Positions 25,237-33,175 of a stretch of DNA of 46,841 bases are shown here, one piece after another. Position 1 is the first letter of the stretch, and every line of letters starts with the position of its first letter. The notes under the pieces are model-generated. The model did no database searches, had not been told where the DNA came from, and saw only the letters and a list, made by a program, of their open reading frames with translations. Origin of the DNA: Planctomycetota bacterium (GTDB lineage: Bacteria; Planctomycetota; Planctomycetia; Planctomycetales; Planctomycetaceae); NCBI GenBank assembly GCA_003669125.1, contig QWQF01000029.1, forward strand, positions 1-46,841. Direction: 5' to 3'. Both the position numbers and the translations under genes were made by a program.

Positions 25237-25991
25237 AACACGCCAGCAAATCCGAATATTGGCAGCAGTCGCGACTGCCGTGGCCGTCGCTGGTCTTCTT
25301 GTTGCCGATGCTGATCGCCTACGAGTTGGGCGTGATCTGGGTCGGAGGCCCCAACGCGGCAAAGATTCGCAGTGGTGCCGACGTCTGGCTGCGCGGCGGT
25401 CTGGAGGTCATCGGCCTGGGGGTCGGATGGTTGCCGCCGCTGTTGGTCGTCGTCGGTTTGCTGACGTGGCAATGGATCGAGCGGCATCCGTGGCGAGTGT
25501 CTGCCGAGACGCTCGCCGGGATGTTTGCCGAGAGCGTGGTCTTCGCATTCCTGCTCTTGCTGCTGGGGCAGTTGCAAAGCCGAATCTTTTCGCTGGCCAA
25601 TCTGGACAACAGCGAAATGCACTGGGTCGTCGCGTTGACCCCCACCGAAGCCGCCACCTTCGCGCGAGCGCTCGGCTATGTGGGAGCGGGCATCTATGAA
25701 GAGGTGCTGTTCCGTCTCGCGTTGTTGCCAGCTTCGATCGCCCTGTTGCGGCAGCCGGTGATGCTGCGAGCCTGGGCCGCGCCGCTGGCGGTGCTCGTCA
25801 CGAGCCTGTTGTTCTCAGCCGCTCATCATGCCGGCCCGTCGGGCGAGCCGTTCGATCTGTTTCGCTTTTGCTTCCGCGCGCTGGCTGGCGGAATCTTTGC
25901 CGGGCTATTCGTGCTGCGCGGCTTCGGAATCACCGCCGGCAGCCATGCGCTGTACGACCTGCTCGTCGGAGTGTTGCTGGTTGATGTTTAG
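25233..25991 (+). CDS. CPBP-family intramembrane metalloprotease
   Basis: A 252-residue membrane protein starting in an ATGA overlap with the aldolase. Several hydrophobic helices are seen (LVFLLPMLIAYELGVIWV; LGVGWLPPLLVVVGLL; SVVFAFLLLLLGQL). The CPBP (Abi, type II CAAX protease) motifs are present: EEVLFR (EExxxR, ~155) and SAAHHAG (His motif, ~195), with a final membrane region GGIFAGLFVLRGFGITAGSHALYDLL carrying a conserved His. Homologues cleave prenylated or other membrane substrates or act in bacteriocin immunity. Coupling to an aldolase gene is unusual and gives no clue to its target. Confidence 0.9.
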   Translation: MKHASKSEYWQQSRLPWPSLVFLLPMLIAYELGVIWVGGPNAAKIRSGADVWLRGGLEVIGLGVGWLPPLLVVVGLLTWQWIERHPWRVSAETLAGMFAESVVFAFLLLLLGQLQSRIFSLANLDNSEMHWVVALTPTEAATFARALGYVGAGIYEEVLFRLALLPASIALLRQPVMLRAWAAPLAVLVTSLLFSAAHHAGPSGEPFDLFRFCFRALAGGIFAGLFVLRGFGITAGSHALYDLLVGVLLVDV

Positions 25992-26009
25992 CAGACTCGT
26001 GGTAGTGCC

Positions 26010-26960
26010 TCACGTCGGCACGCGGACGCGGCGGACGATGTCAGTGATGATCTCCGGTTTGGTGATGCCGCCGTACTTCGCTTGCGACGTCAGGATCACT
26101 CGGTGAGCCAGAACGTAGGTCGCCAGTTCTTGGATGTCGTCGGGGATCACATAGCTGCGTCCCTTCGTGAATGCGGCGGCTTGCGCGGCCCGAAACAACA
26201 TCAACGAACCGCGTGGGCTGACGCCGAGCTTCAATCGCGGCTCTTTGCGAGTCTCGTTCACAATCTCGACGAGGTAGCGAGCGACCGTTGGCTCAACCCG
26301 TACATGCCGGACTTCGCGCTGAAGCGTCCGCAGTTCGTCGCCTCCGAGCACCGGTTGCAAGTGTTCCAGCGGATGCTGTTCCTGCTGCGAGAAAAGGATG
26401 TTGACCTCGGTGTCGAGATCGGGATAACCAAGGTCCAACAAGATCAAAAACCGATCGAGCTGCGCTTCGGGCAACGGATAGGTGCCGTGGTACTCAACCG
26501 GATTCTGTGTCGCCAGCACCATGAACGGAGCCGGCAGGACATGACGCTCGCCCTCGATCGTGGCTTGCGATTCGCTCATCGCTTCCAGCAGCGCAGACTG
26601 CGTGCGCGGCGACGCACGGTTGATCTCATCCGCCAGCAGCACATGGCAGAAGATCGGCCCTTTGCGGAAATGAAACGAGCCATCATTCGGGTTGTAAATC
26701 GACGAACCCAGGATATCCGCCGGCAACAAATCGGGAGTGAACTGAATGCGATGAAACGTGAGATCAACCGACCGAGCCAGGGCTTTGGCCAGCGTCGTTT
26801 TTCCGACACCCGGCACGTCCTCCATCAGAACCGAACCACCCGCCAGCAGAGCGATCGTCAAGATCTCCAGGCAGTGAGGCTTGCCTTGGATGACCGTCGC
26901 GAGGTTCTGCTTGAGTCGGTCCAGCTTGGAACGCGCGTCAGCCAGAGAGGTGTCGGTCAT
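26010..26960 (-). CDS. MoxR-family AAA+ ATPase
   Basis: A 316-residue AAA+ protein. Walker A is in EDVPGVGKTTLAKALA (~45-60) and Walker B in HVLLADEINRA, with sensor/GAFTGA-free MoxR features RTQSALLEAMSE and LATQNPVEYHGTYPLPEAQ. The C-terminal lid has GVSPRGSLMLFRAAQAAAF. MoxR ATPases act as chaperones for assembly of metalloprotein or surface complexes, usually with DUF58 and VWA-domain partners. Here neither follows: the convergent CPBP gene ends 18 bp away. The upstream co-directional gene (74 bp away) encodes an SRPBCC membrane protein. No strong ribosome site is seen at ATG 26960. It looks like an orphan MoxR. Confidence 0.95.
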   Translation of the reverse strand: MTDTSLADARSKLDRLKQNLATVIQGKPHCLEILTIALLAGGSVLMEDVPGVGKTTLAKALARSVDLTFHRIQFTPDLLPADILGSSIYNPNDGSFHFRKGPIFCHVLLADEINRASPRTQSALLEAMSESQATIEGERHVLPAPFMVLATQNPVEYHGTYPLPEAQLDRFLILLDLGYPDLDTEVNILFSQQEQHPLEHLQPVLGGDELRTLQREVRHVRVEPTVARYLVEIVNETRKEPRLKLGVSPRGSLMLFRAAQAAAFTKGRSYVIPDDIQELATYVLAHRVILTSQAKYGGITKPEIITDIVRRVRVPT

Positions 26961-27034
26961 GGTGCAGCGTCAGACAAGTTGGTGAACGAGTCGCAGAGAT
27001 GATGCGGCAACGATGATCCATCGGCGCGGCGGCT

Positions 27035-28495
27035 TCAAGTCTGCGGCGGCTGAGCTTGGTCCGCTTCGCTGAGGTCACGGATGTGATCGAGCACTCGCAG
27101 GTGAATGCGGTGAATGAAATAGTCTCCCCACATCGCCCAGTACGTTCGCGGTCCCATGTCGAATTCGTACCACGTTCGGCCCTCCAGGCGCGTGCCGCCG
27201 TTCGGCAGCGGGATCAGATGGAATTCGCCGCGACGACTGATCAGCACGAAATCCAGATGCGGCGGATGAATGTCGCCCCACGGGTTGAGTTCGCGCATCG
27301 TCGGCGGTTGAGTCGTCACATCGAAGGCCAGTCGTCGTGGTTCGTCCCAGACACGGATCGGCTCGACAAACGCGCCGGTCGAGAACTCGCAGTACCGCGT
27401 CGCACCAACGCCATGACCCTCGATCCGAGCACGTTCCGGACACGCGATGCCGGCGCGGAAGAACCACTCGCGCGGCGGAGCCAGATCGGGAAACGAGACG
27501 ACGTTGCGCCACACGATCTCCGGCGGCGCGGCGATCTCCACGATCGAGACCACTTCGCGCAGCGGTGGTGGCGATTGAAAGCTCTCCCCGAACGCCAACA
27601 CCGGCAGCACGAAGATCACGCCGGACCAATCTTCCGATCGTGAAGCTCCGCAGCAAGCGATCAGATGCCCGATCAATGCGCCGAAAACCCCCTCCACAAG
27701 AAAGATGGGCGCGGCCATCAGGATGCAGAAGGCACCCTCAAGTGCGAACATCAGCAGCACCATTCCACACGTCATTAACGTCAGAGTGGCGATGCCAATC
27801 GACACACCCACGCCACGCGGATGCTTGGCGTTGCTGATGTACGCGCTGACGGCTCCGATCAGCAGCGGCGTCGCAAAAAAAAGTACGCCGCCATACTCAC
27901 GCAGGCCATAAACGGTCGCTCCCAGCGTCAGCACGAAGATTGCCACACCAACGGCAATGGCCAACAAGTCGGTTCTCCAAGTCGCGGTGGAAGTCGCCAA
28001 TTTGCGTGCTTCTTCCGGCGGAATCAAAAAATGGCGGCGGCCGGGCAAGCACCAAAACAGCATTGGGATGTAATTCAGCAACGGCACCAGTACCCACAGA
28101 CCAGTCCAAGGCGAGCCACCGCGATGCACCGACCGTCGGATGCTCATCGAGACGGCGATCCACTGAAACGGCAGCGTCCAGACAAACCCAACCACCATCA
28201 ACCAGCTTGGCAGATCCCGGTAAACCACTTCGCGAGTAGCGAAGGACGGCACCAAGAAACTCAGCGGCGAGAAAAACTTCCCCATCGCCAAGAACACGAC
28301 CGCCGCTTCGACCGCGTACTTCAGCAGCATCAAACCAAATCCGGAGGCGGCATACGCGACGTGATCGACCGGCTCATGCAAGCCGAACCACAATCGCAAC
28401 CAGCGAACCAAGCGATTCGGCGGATGCTCCGCTTCCAATGTCGGCAGCGATTCTTCAGAAGTTGCGGACGAATCAGGTGGCGGCTCGGACGACAT
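27035..28495 (-). CDS. Polytopic membrane protein with C-terminal SRPBCC domain
   Basis: A 486-residue protein. ATG 28495 is chosen because AAGGAG lies 8 nt upstream; GTG 28504 is too close to that site. After a Ser/Pro/Glu-rich cytoplasmic start come about eight membrane segments (GLMLLKYAVEAAVVFLAMG; WLMVVGFVWTLPFQWIAV; LLAIAVGVAIFVLTLGATV; IGIATLTLMTCGMVLLMFAL and others) to ~residue 310. Residues ~320-480 form a START/SRPBCC-like domain (VSIVEIAAPPEIVWRNVVSF; GVGATRYCEFSTGAFVEPI; LEGRTWYEFDMGPRTYWAMW), the hydrophobic-ligand-binding fold. The fusion suggests a membrane protein that senses or handles a lipid-like ligand; this is inference. It is probably co-transcribed with MoxR downstream. 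Confidence 0.8.
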   Translation of the reverse strand: MSSEPPPDSSATSEESLPTLEAEHPPNRLVRWLRLWFGLHEPVDHVAYAASGFGLMLLKYAVEAAVVFLAMGKFFSPLSFLVPSFATREVVYRDLPSWLMVVGFVWTLPFQWIAVSMSIRRSVHRGGSPWTGLWVLVPLLNYIPMLFWCLPGRRHFLIPPEEARKLATSTATWRTDLLAIAVGVAIFVLTLGATVYGLREYGGVLFFATPLLIGAVSAYISNAKHPRGVGVSIGIATLTLMTCGMVLLMFALEGAFCILMAAPIFLVEGVFGALIGHLIACCGASRSEDWSGVIFVLPVLAFGESFQSPPPLREVVSIVEIAAPPEIVWRNVVSFPDLAPPREWFFRAGIACPERARIEGHGVGATRYCEFSTGAFVEPIRVWDEPRRLAFDVTTQPPTMRELNPWGDIHPPHLDFVLISRRGEFHLIPLPNGGTRLEGRTWYEFDMGPRTYWAMWGDYFIHRIHLRVLDHIRDLSEADQAQPPQT

Positions 28496-28570
28496 CGCGG
28501 GCACTCCTTCGTTGGCATGAAACGCTGTGTCCCCGACCGCAACCGCAATTCCCGATTAACACCAAACGCA

Positions 28571-28689
28571 CAATTGCTGGTCGTGGTACAGATTGGCGAG
28601 CGGGGGACGTCAGTCCTCCGAGAATTCGAGCGGCTGACTCGGGGGATTCACATCCCCCGCTCGCCAATCTGTACCACGACTCAATTGCT
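28571..28689. mobile_element. Palindromic MITE-like element with 8-bp flanking direct repeat
   Basis: Perfect 28-bp inverted arms (28580-28607 and 28653-28680) enclose 45 nt that contain a second, imperfect inverted pair (GTCAGTCCTCCGAG against CTGACTCGGGGGATTC). The direct repeat CAATTGCT occurs at 28571-28578 and 28682-28689, one base outside each arm, as expected for a target-site duplication. It encodes no protein. It lies between the 3' end of the thioredoxin-fold gene and the 5' end of the SRPBCC gene. Its inner segment resembles the palindrome inside hrpA at 40567-40645. Confidence 0.75.
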
Positions 28690-28713
28690 CGTGTCGCGAG
28701 CCGACGGAGTCCG

Positions 28714-29712
28714 TCACATTCCGGCCTGCTCGACCACCTTCTGAGCCTCAGCCGCTGCTTCGGTGTCGGGATGGTCTTTGATCAGCTTCTCAAGCAGCTT
28801 GATCGCCCCCTTGCGAGCACTCGGCGAGCGTGACGCGGTCTGCACGGCAGCGTCGAATTGGCGCATCGCGGCCTGCTCGCCCTTGATCGCTTCATCGGCG
28901 GCTAACTCTTTGAGGGTGGAACTCACGTCGGCCGGAACCGCAAAACCCTTGAACTTGAGTGGGATCACCGCGTACCGCTTGAAGGCTTCCCACTTCTTGC
29001 CGTCGTCGAGCGATTTTTTCGCGGCGTCAACCTGTCCGGCGAGATCGTCGAGAACGAACTGATTGAGCCGTGTCGCCGCATCTTTGATTTCCCCTTTACC
29101 GTTGAGGTTCTTCTTCAGCGTCTGAGCGGCTCCGGGATAGTTGCCGAACTCGATGGCCAGCCAAGCCGACTGCAACACGGGCGGAATGTCCTTCGGCTCA
29201 ATCTTCCATTTGGCATCGCGCAGAGCATCGACGGCTGAGCCTTCGATGTTCTCGGCATCACCGTTCTTGAACTTTCCGTCCGGCTGCAACAGGCGAAGCT
29301 GCTTGGTGTTCTCCAGCGAGACGGTGAAGTCGAATTGCTTCTCGAATGAGCGATCCGAATCACAGATCACCGGCCATTTGACATTGTTCTTGCGGAGGTA
29401 CGCCTCCAACTGCGGACGCGGCGAGCCAGAGTTCACAGCGATGAACATGACCGGCTCGCCCTCGAACTTCGCCGACTGCATCAAGACTCTCGGCCAGGCC
29501 TCGACGCAGCGCGGACAAGTCTCCTCGAAGAAGTACAACACCGCGGCCTTGCCGGCGAGCATCTCGTTGCTGATCGGCGGCGAATTAATCCAGACGGACG
29601 GATGGGCCGGCAACTTAGGGGACGTTTTCTGATCCCCCTCTTGCGCTACTCCGACGGCAGCTTTGGTCAGCAGCAGCCAACACAGACAAGTACCAATGAG
29701 CTTCATTCGCAT
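28714..29712 (-). CDS. Exported thioredoxin-fold protein with CPRC motif
   Basis: A 332-residue protein. GGAGG lies 5 nt before ATG 29712; ATG 29706 is an alternative. The signal peptide (MKLIGTCLCWLLLTKAAVGVA) is followed by a TlpA/AhpC-type thioredoxin domain with FFEETCPRCVEAWPRVL (~65), a CxxC redox site of unusual CPRC type, then VMFIAVNSGS and WPVICDSDRSF. The C-terminal half (~170-332) is helical and Ala/Lys-rich, with tetratricopeptide-like spacing (AWLAIEFGNYPGAAQTLKKN; KGAIKLLEKLIKDHPDTEA). It probably acts as a periplasmic thiol-disulfide protein. It is divergent from the methyltransferase at 29822. Confidence 0.88.
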   Translation of the reverse strand: MRMKLIGTCLCWLLLTKAAVGVAQEGDQKTSPKLPAHPSVWINSPPISNEMLAGKAAVLYFFEETCPRCVEAWPRVLMQSAKFEGEPVMFIAVNSGSPRPQLEAYLRKNNVKWPVICDSDRSFEKQFDFTVSLENTKQLRLLQPDGKFKNGDAENIEGSAVDALRDAKWKIEPKDIPPVLQSAWLAIEFGNYPGAAQTLKKNLNGKGEIKDAATRLNQFVLDDLAGQVDAAKKSLDDGKKWEAFKRYAVIPLKFKGFAVPADVSSTLKELAADEAIKGEQAAMRQFDAAVQTASRSPSARKGAIKLLEKLIKDHPDTEAAAEAQKVVEQAGM

Positions 29713-29821
29713 GGCCGCCTCCGTCGTCAATTAAAAGTTGCGAGAGGATTATTGCCGCAGTCTGCCTCGCACGAAACCGCTGGCTTGGGAATTCATTCAG
29801 CGGCCCGCTACAAAGTCGAGC

Positions 29822-30463
29822 ATGGCACACTTTCTGAAAGATCATTGGGAATTCTGGCGGCAATTTCGACAGCGATTCGAGACAACCGGGGCCGTCGCCC
29901 CTAGCAGCCGCTTCCTCGCGCGAGCGATGACCGGCCCGATGGCTCGCCGCGAACGGCCCGGCCGCATCCTGGAAATCGGCCCCGGCACCGGTGCGGTCAC
30001 TCAACGCATCGTGCGATTGCTCCGTCCGGAGGATCGCTTTGACCTCGTCGAATTGAATGAAACGTTCGCCGATTTGCTGCGGGATCGCTTCGCGACCGAT
30101 CCCCACTACCGCGCCGCCGCCGATCGTTCACACGTCCACGTCTGCCCGATTCAGGACTTCGCCGCGACCGAACCCTACGACATCATCATCAGCGGCCTGC
30201 CGCTGAATAACTTCCCCGCCGAATTGGTGCAGTCGATCTTCGAGACCTACTTCAAGCTGCTCGCCACCGGCGGGACGCTGAGCTATTTCGAGTACATGTA
30301 TGTCCGCCCGCTGCGCAAGCTCATCGCGAACAAAGACGAGAAGACGCGGCTCAACGAACTCGATCGCATCGCCAACGGCTATCTGTCCAAACACCGCATC
30401 GACCGCAGTTGGGTGTTCGTCAACATCCCGCCCGCGTGGGTGCAACACTTGCGAAAGCCGTAG
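29822..30463 (+). CDS. SAM-dependent methyltransferase, PmtA/KsgA-like
   Basis: A 213-residue protein. SAM motif I is ILEIGPGTGAVTQRIVRLL (~48-65), with the acidic loop FDLVELNETF and a motif IV-like YDIIISGLPLNNFPAELV. This pattern fits phosphatidylethanolamine N-methyltransferase (PmtA) and rRNA adenine dimethylase relatives; length and the N-terminal HFLKDHWEFWRQF favour the phospholipid enzyme. It would methylate head groups at the inner face of the membrane. ATG 29822 is the first Met next to conserved sequence; the open frame extends further upstream, but that part overlaps the promoter region of the divergent gene. The sensor kinase begins 39 bp downstream. Confidence 0.85.
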   Translation: MAHFLKDHWEFWRQFRQRFETTGAVAPSSRFLARAMTGPMARRERPGRILEIGPGTGAVTQRIVRLLRPEDRFDLVELNETFADLLRDRFATDPHYRAAADRSHVHVCPIQDFAATEPYDIIISGLPLNNFPAELVQSIFETYFKLLATGGTLSYFEYMYVRPLRKLIANKDEKTRLNELDRIANGYLSKHRIDRSWVFVNIPPAWVQHLRKP

Positions 30464-30502
30464 AGACTTTTGGAGCCTTGAAACCGCTTCTCATGGAATG
30501 CC

Positions 30503-31888
30503 GTGTCTGCCACATCTGTTCGCGATGACCGCAGTTTTGAACTTTCGGCCGAGGCCATCACGGTTCGCATCCGGTGGTTTGGCTTGGCGGTCGGATACGC
30601 GCTTGTGAATTTCCTGGGGCGCGAGTCCGCCGAGACTCACGCCGTGCTGCCGCTATGGCTGTCGAATCGGCAAGTCCTCAACGGCATCCTGACGTTGGGG
30701 GCGATGTATGCGATTGCCGATTCGTACTTCAGCCTGCGCGGCCGAGTCTTCCTCAACCGCGTGCCGATGGTGATCTCGTTGATGGAAGCACTTTTCATTG
30801 GCGTGCTGTGTCACTTTGACGAAGGCCTCGAGAGTCCCTTCCGGTTCTACTATTTCTTGTCGTTGCTGGTCTGTGCGTTTCGATATTCGCGCTGGATCAC
30901 GTTTTCCACGTTCTGCCTGCACGCCTTGAGCTTCGCAGTCTTGGCGTTCGCGACCTCGCCGCATTCGCCCAACGAACCAACCCGCGTGCTGCTGATGCTG
31001 ATCTGGCTCGGCTGGGTAACGTGGGCCAGCACCGCGCTGGCGGGCCTGTTGCAATCGGCGGGACATCGGCTGTCCTTCTTCAACGACGAACTGCAAAAGC
31101 AACAATACGAACTCGAACAGCGGATCGAGGATCGCACGCGAGAGCTTCGCGAATCGCAGGCCTTCGTCGTGCAGCAAGAGAAGCAAGCCGCGTTCGGATT
31201 GCTTGCGGCCGGGATCGCTCACGAGGTGGGCAACCCACTGGCCGGCATCAGCTCGGTGATCCAATTGCTCAATCGCCGCGATGTCGATGACTACACCCGC
31301 GAGCGATACCAGATGGTCGATGACCAACTCCGCCGCATCCAACGGACCCTGCGCGAGTTGATCGACTTCAGCCGCCCGGCCACGCTCGAACGGAGCCAGT
31401 GTGACTTGCAGGAAGTTCTCGAAGCCGCGCTCAACATCGCCAAGTACTACAAACGCCGCAAGAACAAGCAGATCGTCACGCACTACGCCGAGGGACTCCC
31501 CAAACTGAACGCCGTGCGAGACCAGTTGGTGCAGGTCTTCCTGAACCTGATCCTCAACGCGATGGACGCCACCGCCGAAGGAGGCACTCTCGAGATCACC
31601 ACGCAGCGAGACGAAGCGTGGCTGCGCATTTCGATCCACGACAACGGTTGCGGCATCGGCGAATCCGACCGAGTCCGTCTCTTCCAGCCGTACTTCACGA
31701 CGAAAGAAACCGGCACCGGTCTGGGCTTGTTCGTCTGCCGCCTGATCCTGGAACGCAACGACGGCCGAATTGAATTGACCGACACGTCTCCGCAAGGCAC
31801 AACGTTCTCCGTGTTGCTGCCGGATGAGAATTCCGAGAAGCTGCCTGCGAGTCCCGCTTTGAATCGGCCCCACGACTTGGTCCCATGA
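30503..31888 (+). CDS. Membrane sensor histidine kinase
   Basis: A 461-residue kinase starting at GTG 30503. Six hydrophobic segments fill residues ~25-200 (WFGLAVGYALVNFLG; ILTLGAMYAIADSYF; VPMVISLMEALFIGVLCHF; YFLSLLVCAFRYSRWITF; FCLHALSFAVLAFATS; LLMLIWLGWVTWASTALAGLL). A short coiled coil (FFNDELQKQQYELEQR) leads to the HisKA box AAGIAHEVGNPLAGISS, with the phospho-acceptor His near 239. The HATPase has N-box LNLILNAMDAT, G1 DNGCGIGESD and G2 TGTGLGLFV. It resembles NtrB-type kinases. No response regulator lies in the window. Its stop overlaps the SpoIID-like start (ATGA), so the two are translationally coupled. Confidence 0.93.
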   Translation: MSATSVRDDRSFELSAEAITVRIRWFGLAVGYALVNFLGRESAETHAVLPLWLSNRQVLNGILTLGAMYAIADSYFSLRGRVFLNRVPMVISLMEALFIGVLCHFDEGLESPFRFYYFLSLLVCAFRYSRWITFSTFCLHALSFAVLAFATSPHSPNEPTRVLLMLIWLGWVTWASTALAGLLQSAGHRLSFFNDELQKQQYELEQRIEDRTRELRESQAFVVQQEKQAAFGLLAAGIAHEVGNPLAGISSVIQLLNRRDVDDYTRERYQMVDDQLRRIQRTLRELIDFSRPATLERSQCDLQEVLEAALNIAKYYKRRKNKQIVTHYAEGLPKLNAVRDQLVQVFLNLILNAMDATAEGGTLEITTQRDEAWLRISIHDNGCGIGESDRVRLFQPYFTTKETGTGLGLFVCRLILERNDGRIELTDTSPQGTTFSVLLPDENSEKLPASPALNRPHDLVP

Positions 31889-33165
31889 ATCACGCCCGAT
31901 GTGCCGCTATTTCGCTGAGCTTGCTGGCACTCGTGGCCGTGCTGGTCGTTATGCCGTGGAGCTTGCGGCGTCCAACGCGCGAATCATTGACCGGTGGGCC
32001 GAGTGAATCGTTGGCGGCGACGTCAAAGGCGTTGTCGAGAGCCGATCAGGCGACCGTGCGAGTGGCGGTGACTTCCTCGCCGCAGAAGCAAATTGAACTG
32101 TCGATCGATGGGCCGTATCAGCTTCGGCCGGTGGGCAGCGATAAGGTGTTGTCGCGCGGACAGTCGCTGGGTACGAGCACCGTCACCGCCACGAGCACCG
32201 GATTCAAGATCGGCAAAGTGGAGCACGCGGTCACTCGGCTGGAAATTGTCGCGACGCAGTCACCGTCGATTTGGGTCAACGGCCACGAGTACCGCGGCAA
32301 TCTACGACTGTTCCGGAGATCGGGAGGCGGAGTACTCGCTGTCAACGTGTTGCCGTTGGGGGAATATCTCGCAAGCGTCGTCGACAGCGAGATGCCGACT
32401 TCGTTCGGAACCGAAGCTCGCAAGGCTCAGGCGATTGTCGCGCGAACGTATGCGCTCGATGTGGTTCGCAGCGACGAAGGGGACTCGGAATTCGATCTGT
32501 TCGCTTCGACGAGCAGCCAGAAGTATCTCGGTTTTCAATATCGCGATGGCTCGCGCCGCTTGGCCGGCGAGAGCGAGGCTAGTCGCCAAATCGTGCGTGA
32601 CACAACGGGCATGGTCTGCACGTTTCAGGGGCGACTCTTCCGCACGTACTACTCGGCCGCGTGCGGAGGACACACGACACAAGGGAGCGCGGTCTTTGCC
32701 GATGCTGTCGCCGCTCTGAAGAGCGTTCCGTGTGACTTTTGCCGCGAGGCCAAGCTGTATCGTTGGCAAGCCGATCTGCCGAAAGCGGACGTCGAGACCA
32801 AACTCAAGGCGTATTTTCGTTCGGAGGGCAAGACGTTTGACAAGCTGCAAACCATCAAACTTGCCAGCGGAAATCCCGATCGCGGCACCGAGGTTCCAGA
32901 GTTCGCGGTCAACGACGGCAAACGCTCGCACCGCATCTCGGCCGCGACTCTGCGCCGGCAACTGTCGGTGTCGACGCTCTACAGCCCGTTCTTCACGATC
33001 AGCGAAACAGGCAAGTCGAACACGCTGCACTTCGAGGGGCGCGGCCACGGCCACGCGGTTGGACTCTGCCAGTGGGGCGCTCGCGGCCAGAGCCTGTTGG
33101 GCAAGACTGGCTACGAAATCGTCCGCTACTACTACTCCGGCGCGAAGATCGTGCAGTTGCAGTGA
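31885..33165 (+). CDS. SpoIID/LytB-domain protein
   Basis: A 426-residue protein starting in an ATGA overlap with the kinase. An N-terminal membrane anchor or signal (ISLSLLALVAVLVVMPWSL) is followed by a beta-rich region, then the SpoIID domain (~150-420). Typical motifs are VLPLGEYLASVVDSEMP, AQAIVARTYALD, RTYYSAACGGHT and the end GHGHAVGLCQWGARGQSLL. In endospore formers SpoIID is a lytic transglycosylase that trims peptidoglycan strands lacking stem peptides; LytB stimulates an amidase. A planctomycete makes no endospores, so a wall-remodelling role in growth or division is inferred. The putative catalytic Glu is the one in DSEMP. The 3' end is 10 bp from the convergent DUF1501 gene. Confidence 0.92.
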   Translation: MNHARCAAISLSLLALVAVLVVMPWSLRRPTRESLTGGPSESLAATSKALSRADQATVRVAVTSSPQKQIELSIDGPYQLRPVGSDKVLSRGQSLGTSTVTATSTGFKIGKVEHAVTRLEIVATQSPSIWVNGHEYRGNLRLFRRSGGGVLAVNVLPLGEYLASVVDSEMPTSFGTEARKAQAIVARTYALDVVRSDEGDSEFDLFASTSSQKYLGFQYRDGSRRLAGESEASRQIVRDTTGMVCTFQGRLFRTYYSAACGGHTTQGSAVFADAVAALKSVPCDFCREAKLYRWQADLPKADVETKLKAYFRSEGKTFDKLQTIKLASGNPDRGTEVPEFAVNDGKRSHRISAATLRRQLSVSTLYSPFFTISETGKSNTLHFEGRGHGHAVGLCQWGARGQSLLGKTGYEIVRYYYSGAKIVQLQ

Positions 33166-33175
33166 ACCTGCTCGC

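Noticed and set aside
23134..25362. A 742-codon minus-strand frame across the second propeller and the aldolase
   Set aside because: It spans two clear plus-strand genes, lacks domain features and is rich in Arg and Ala, as expected of an antisense shadow.
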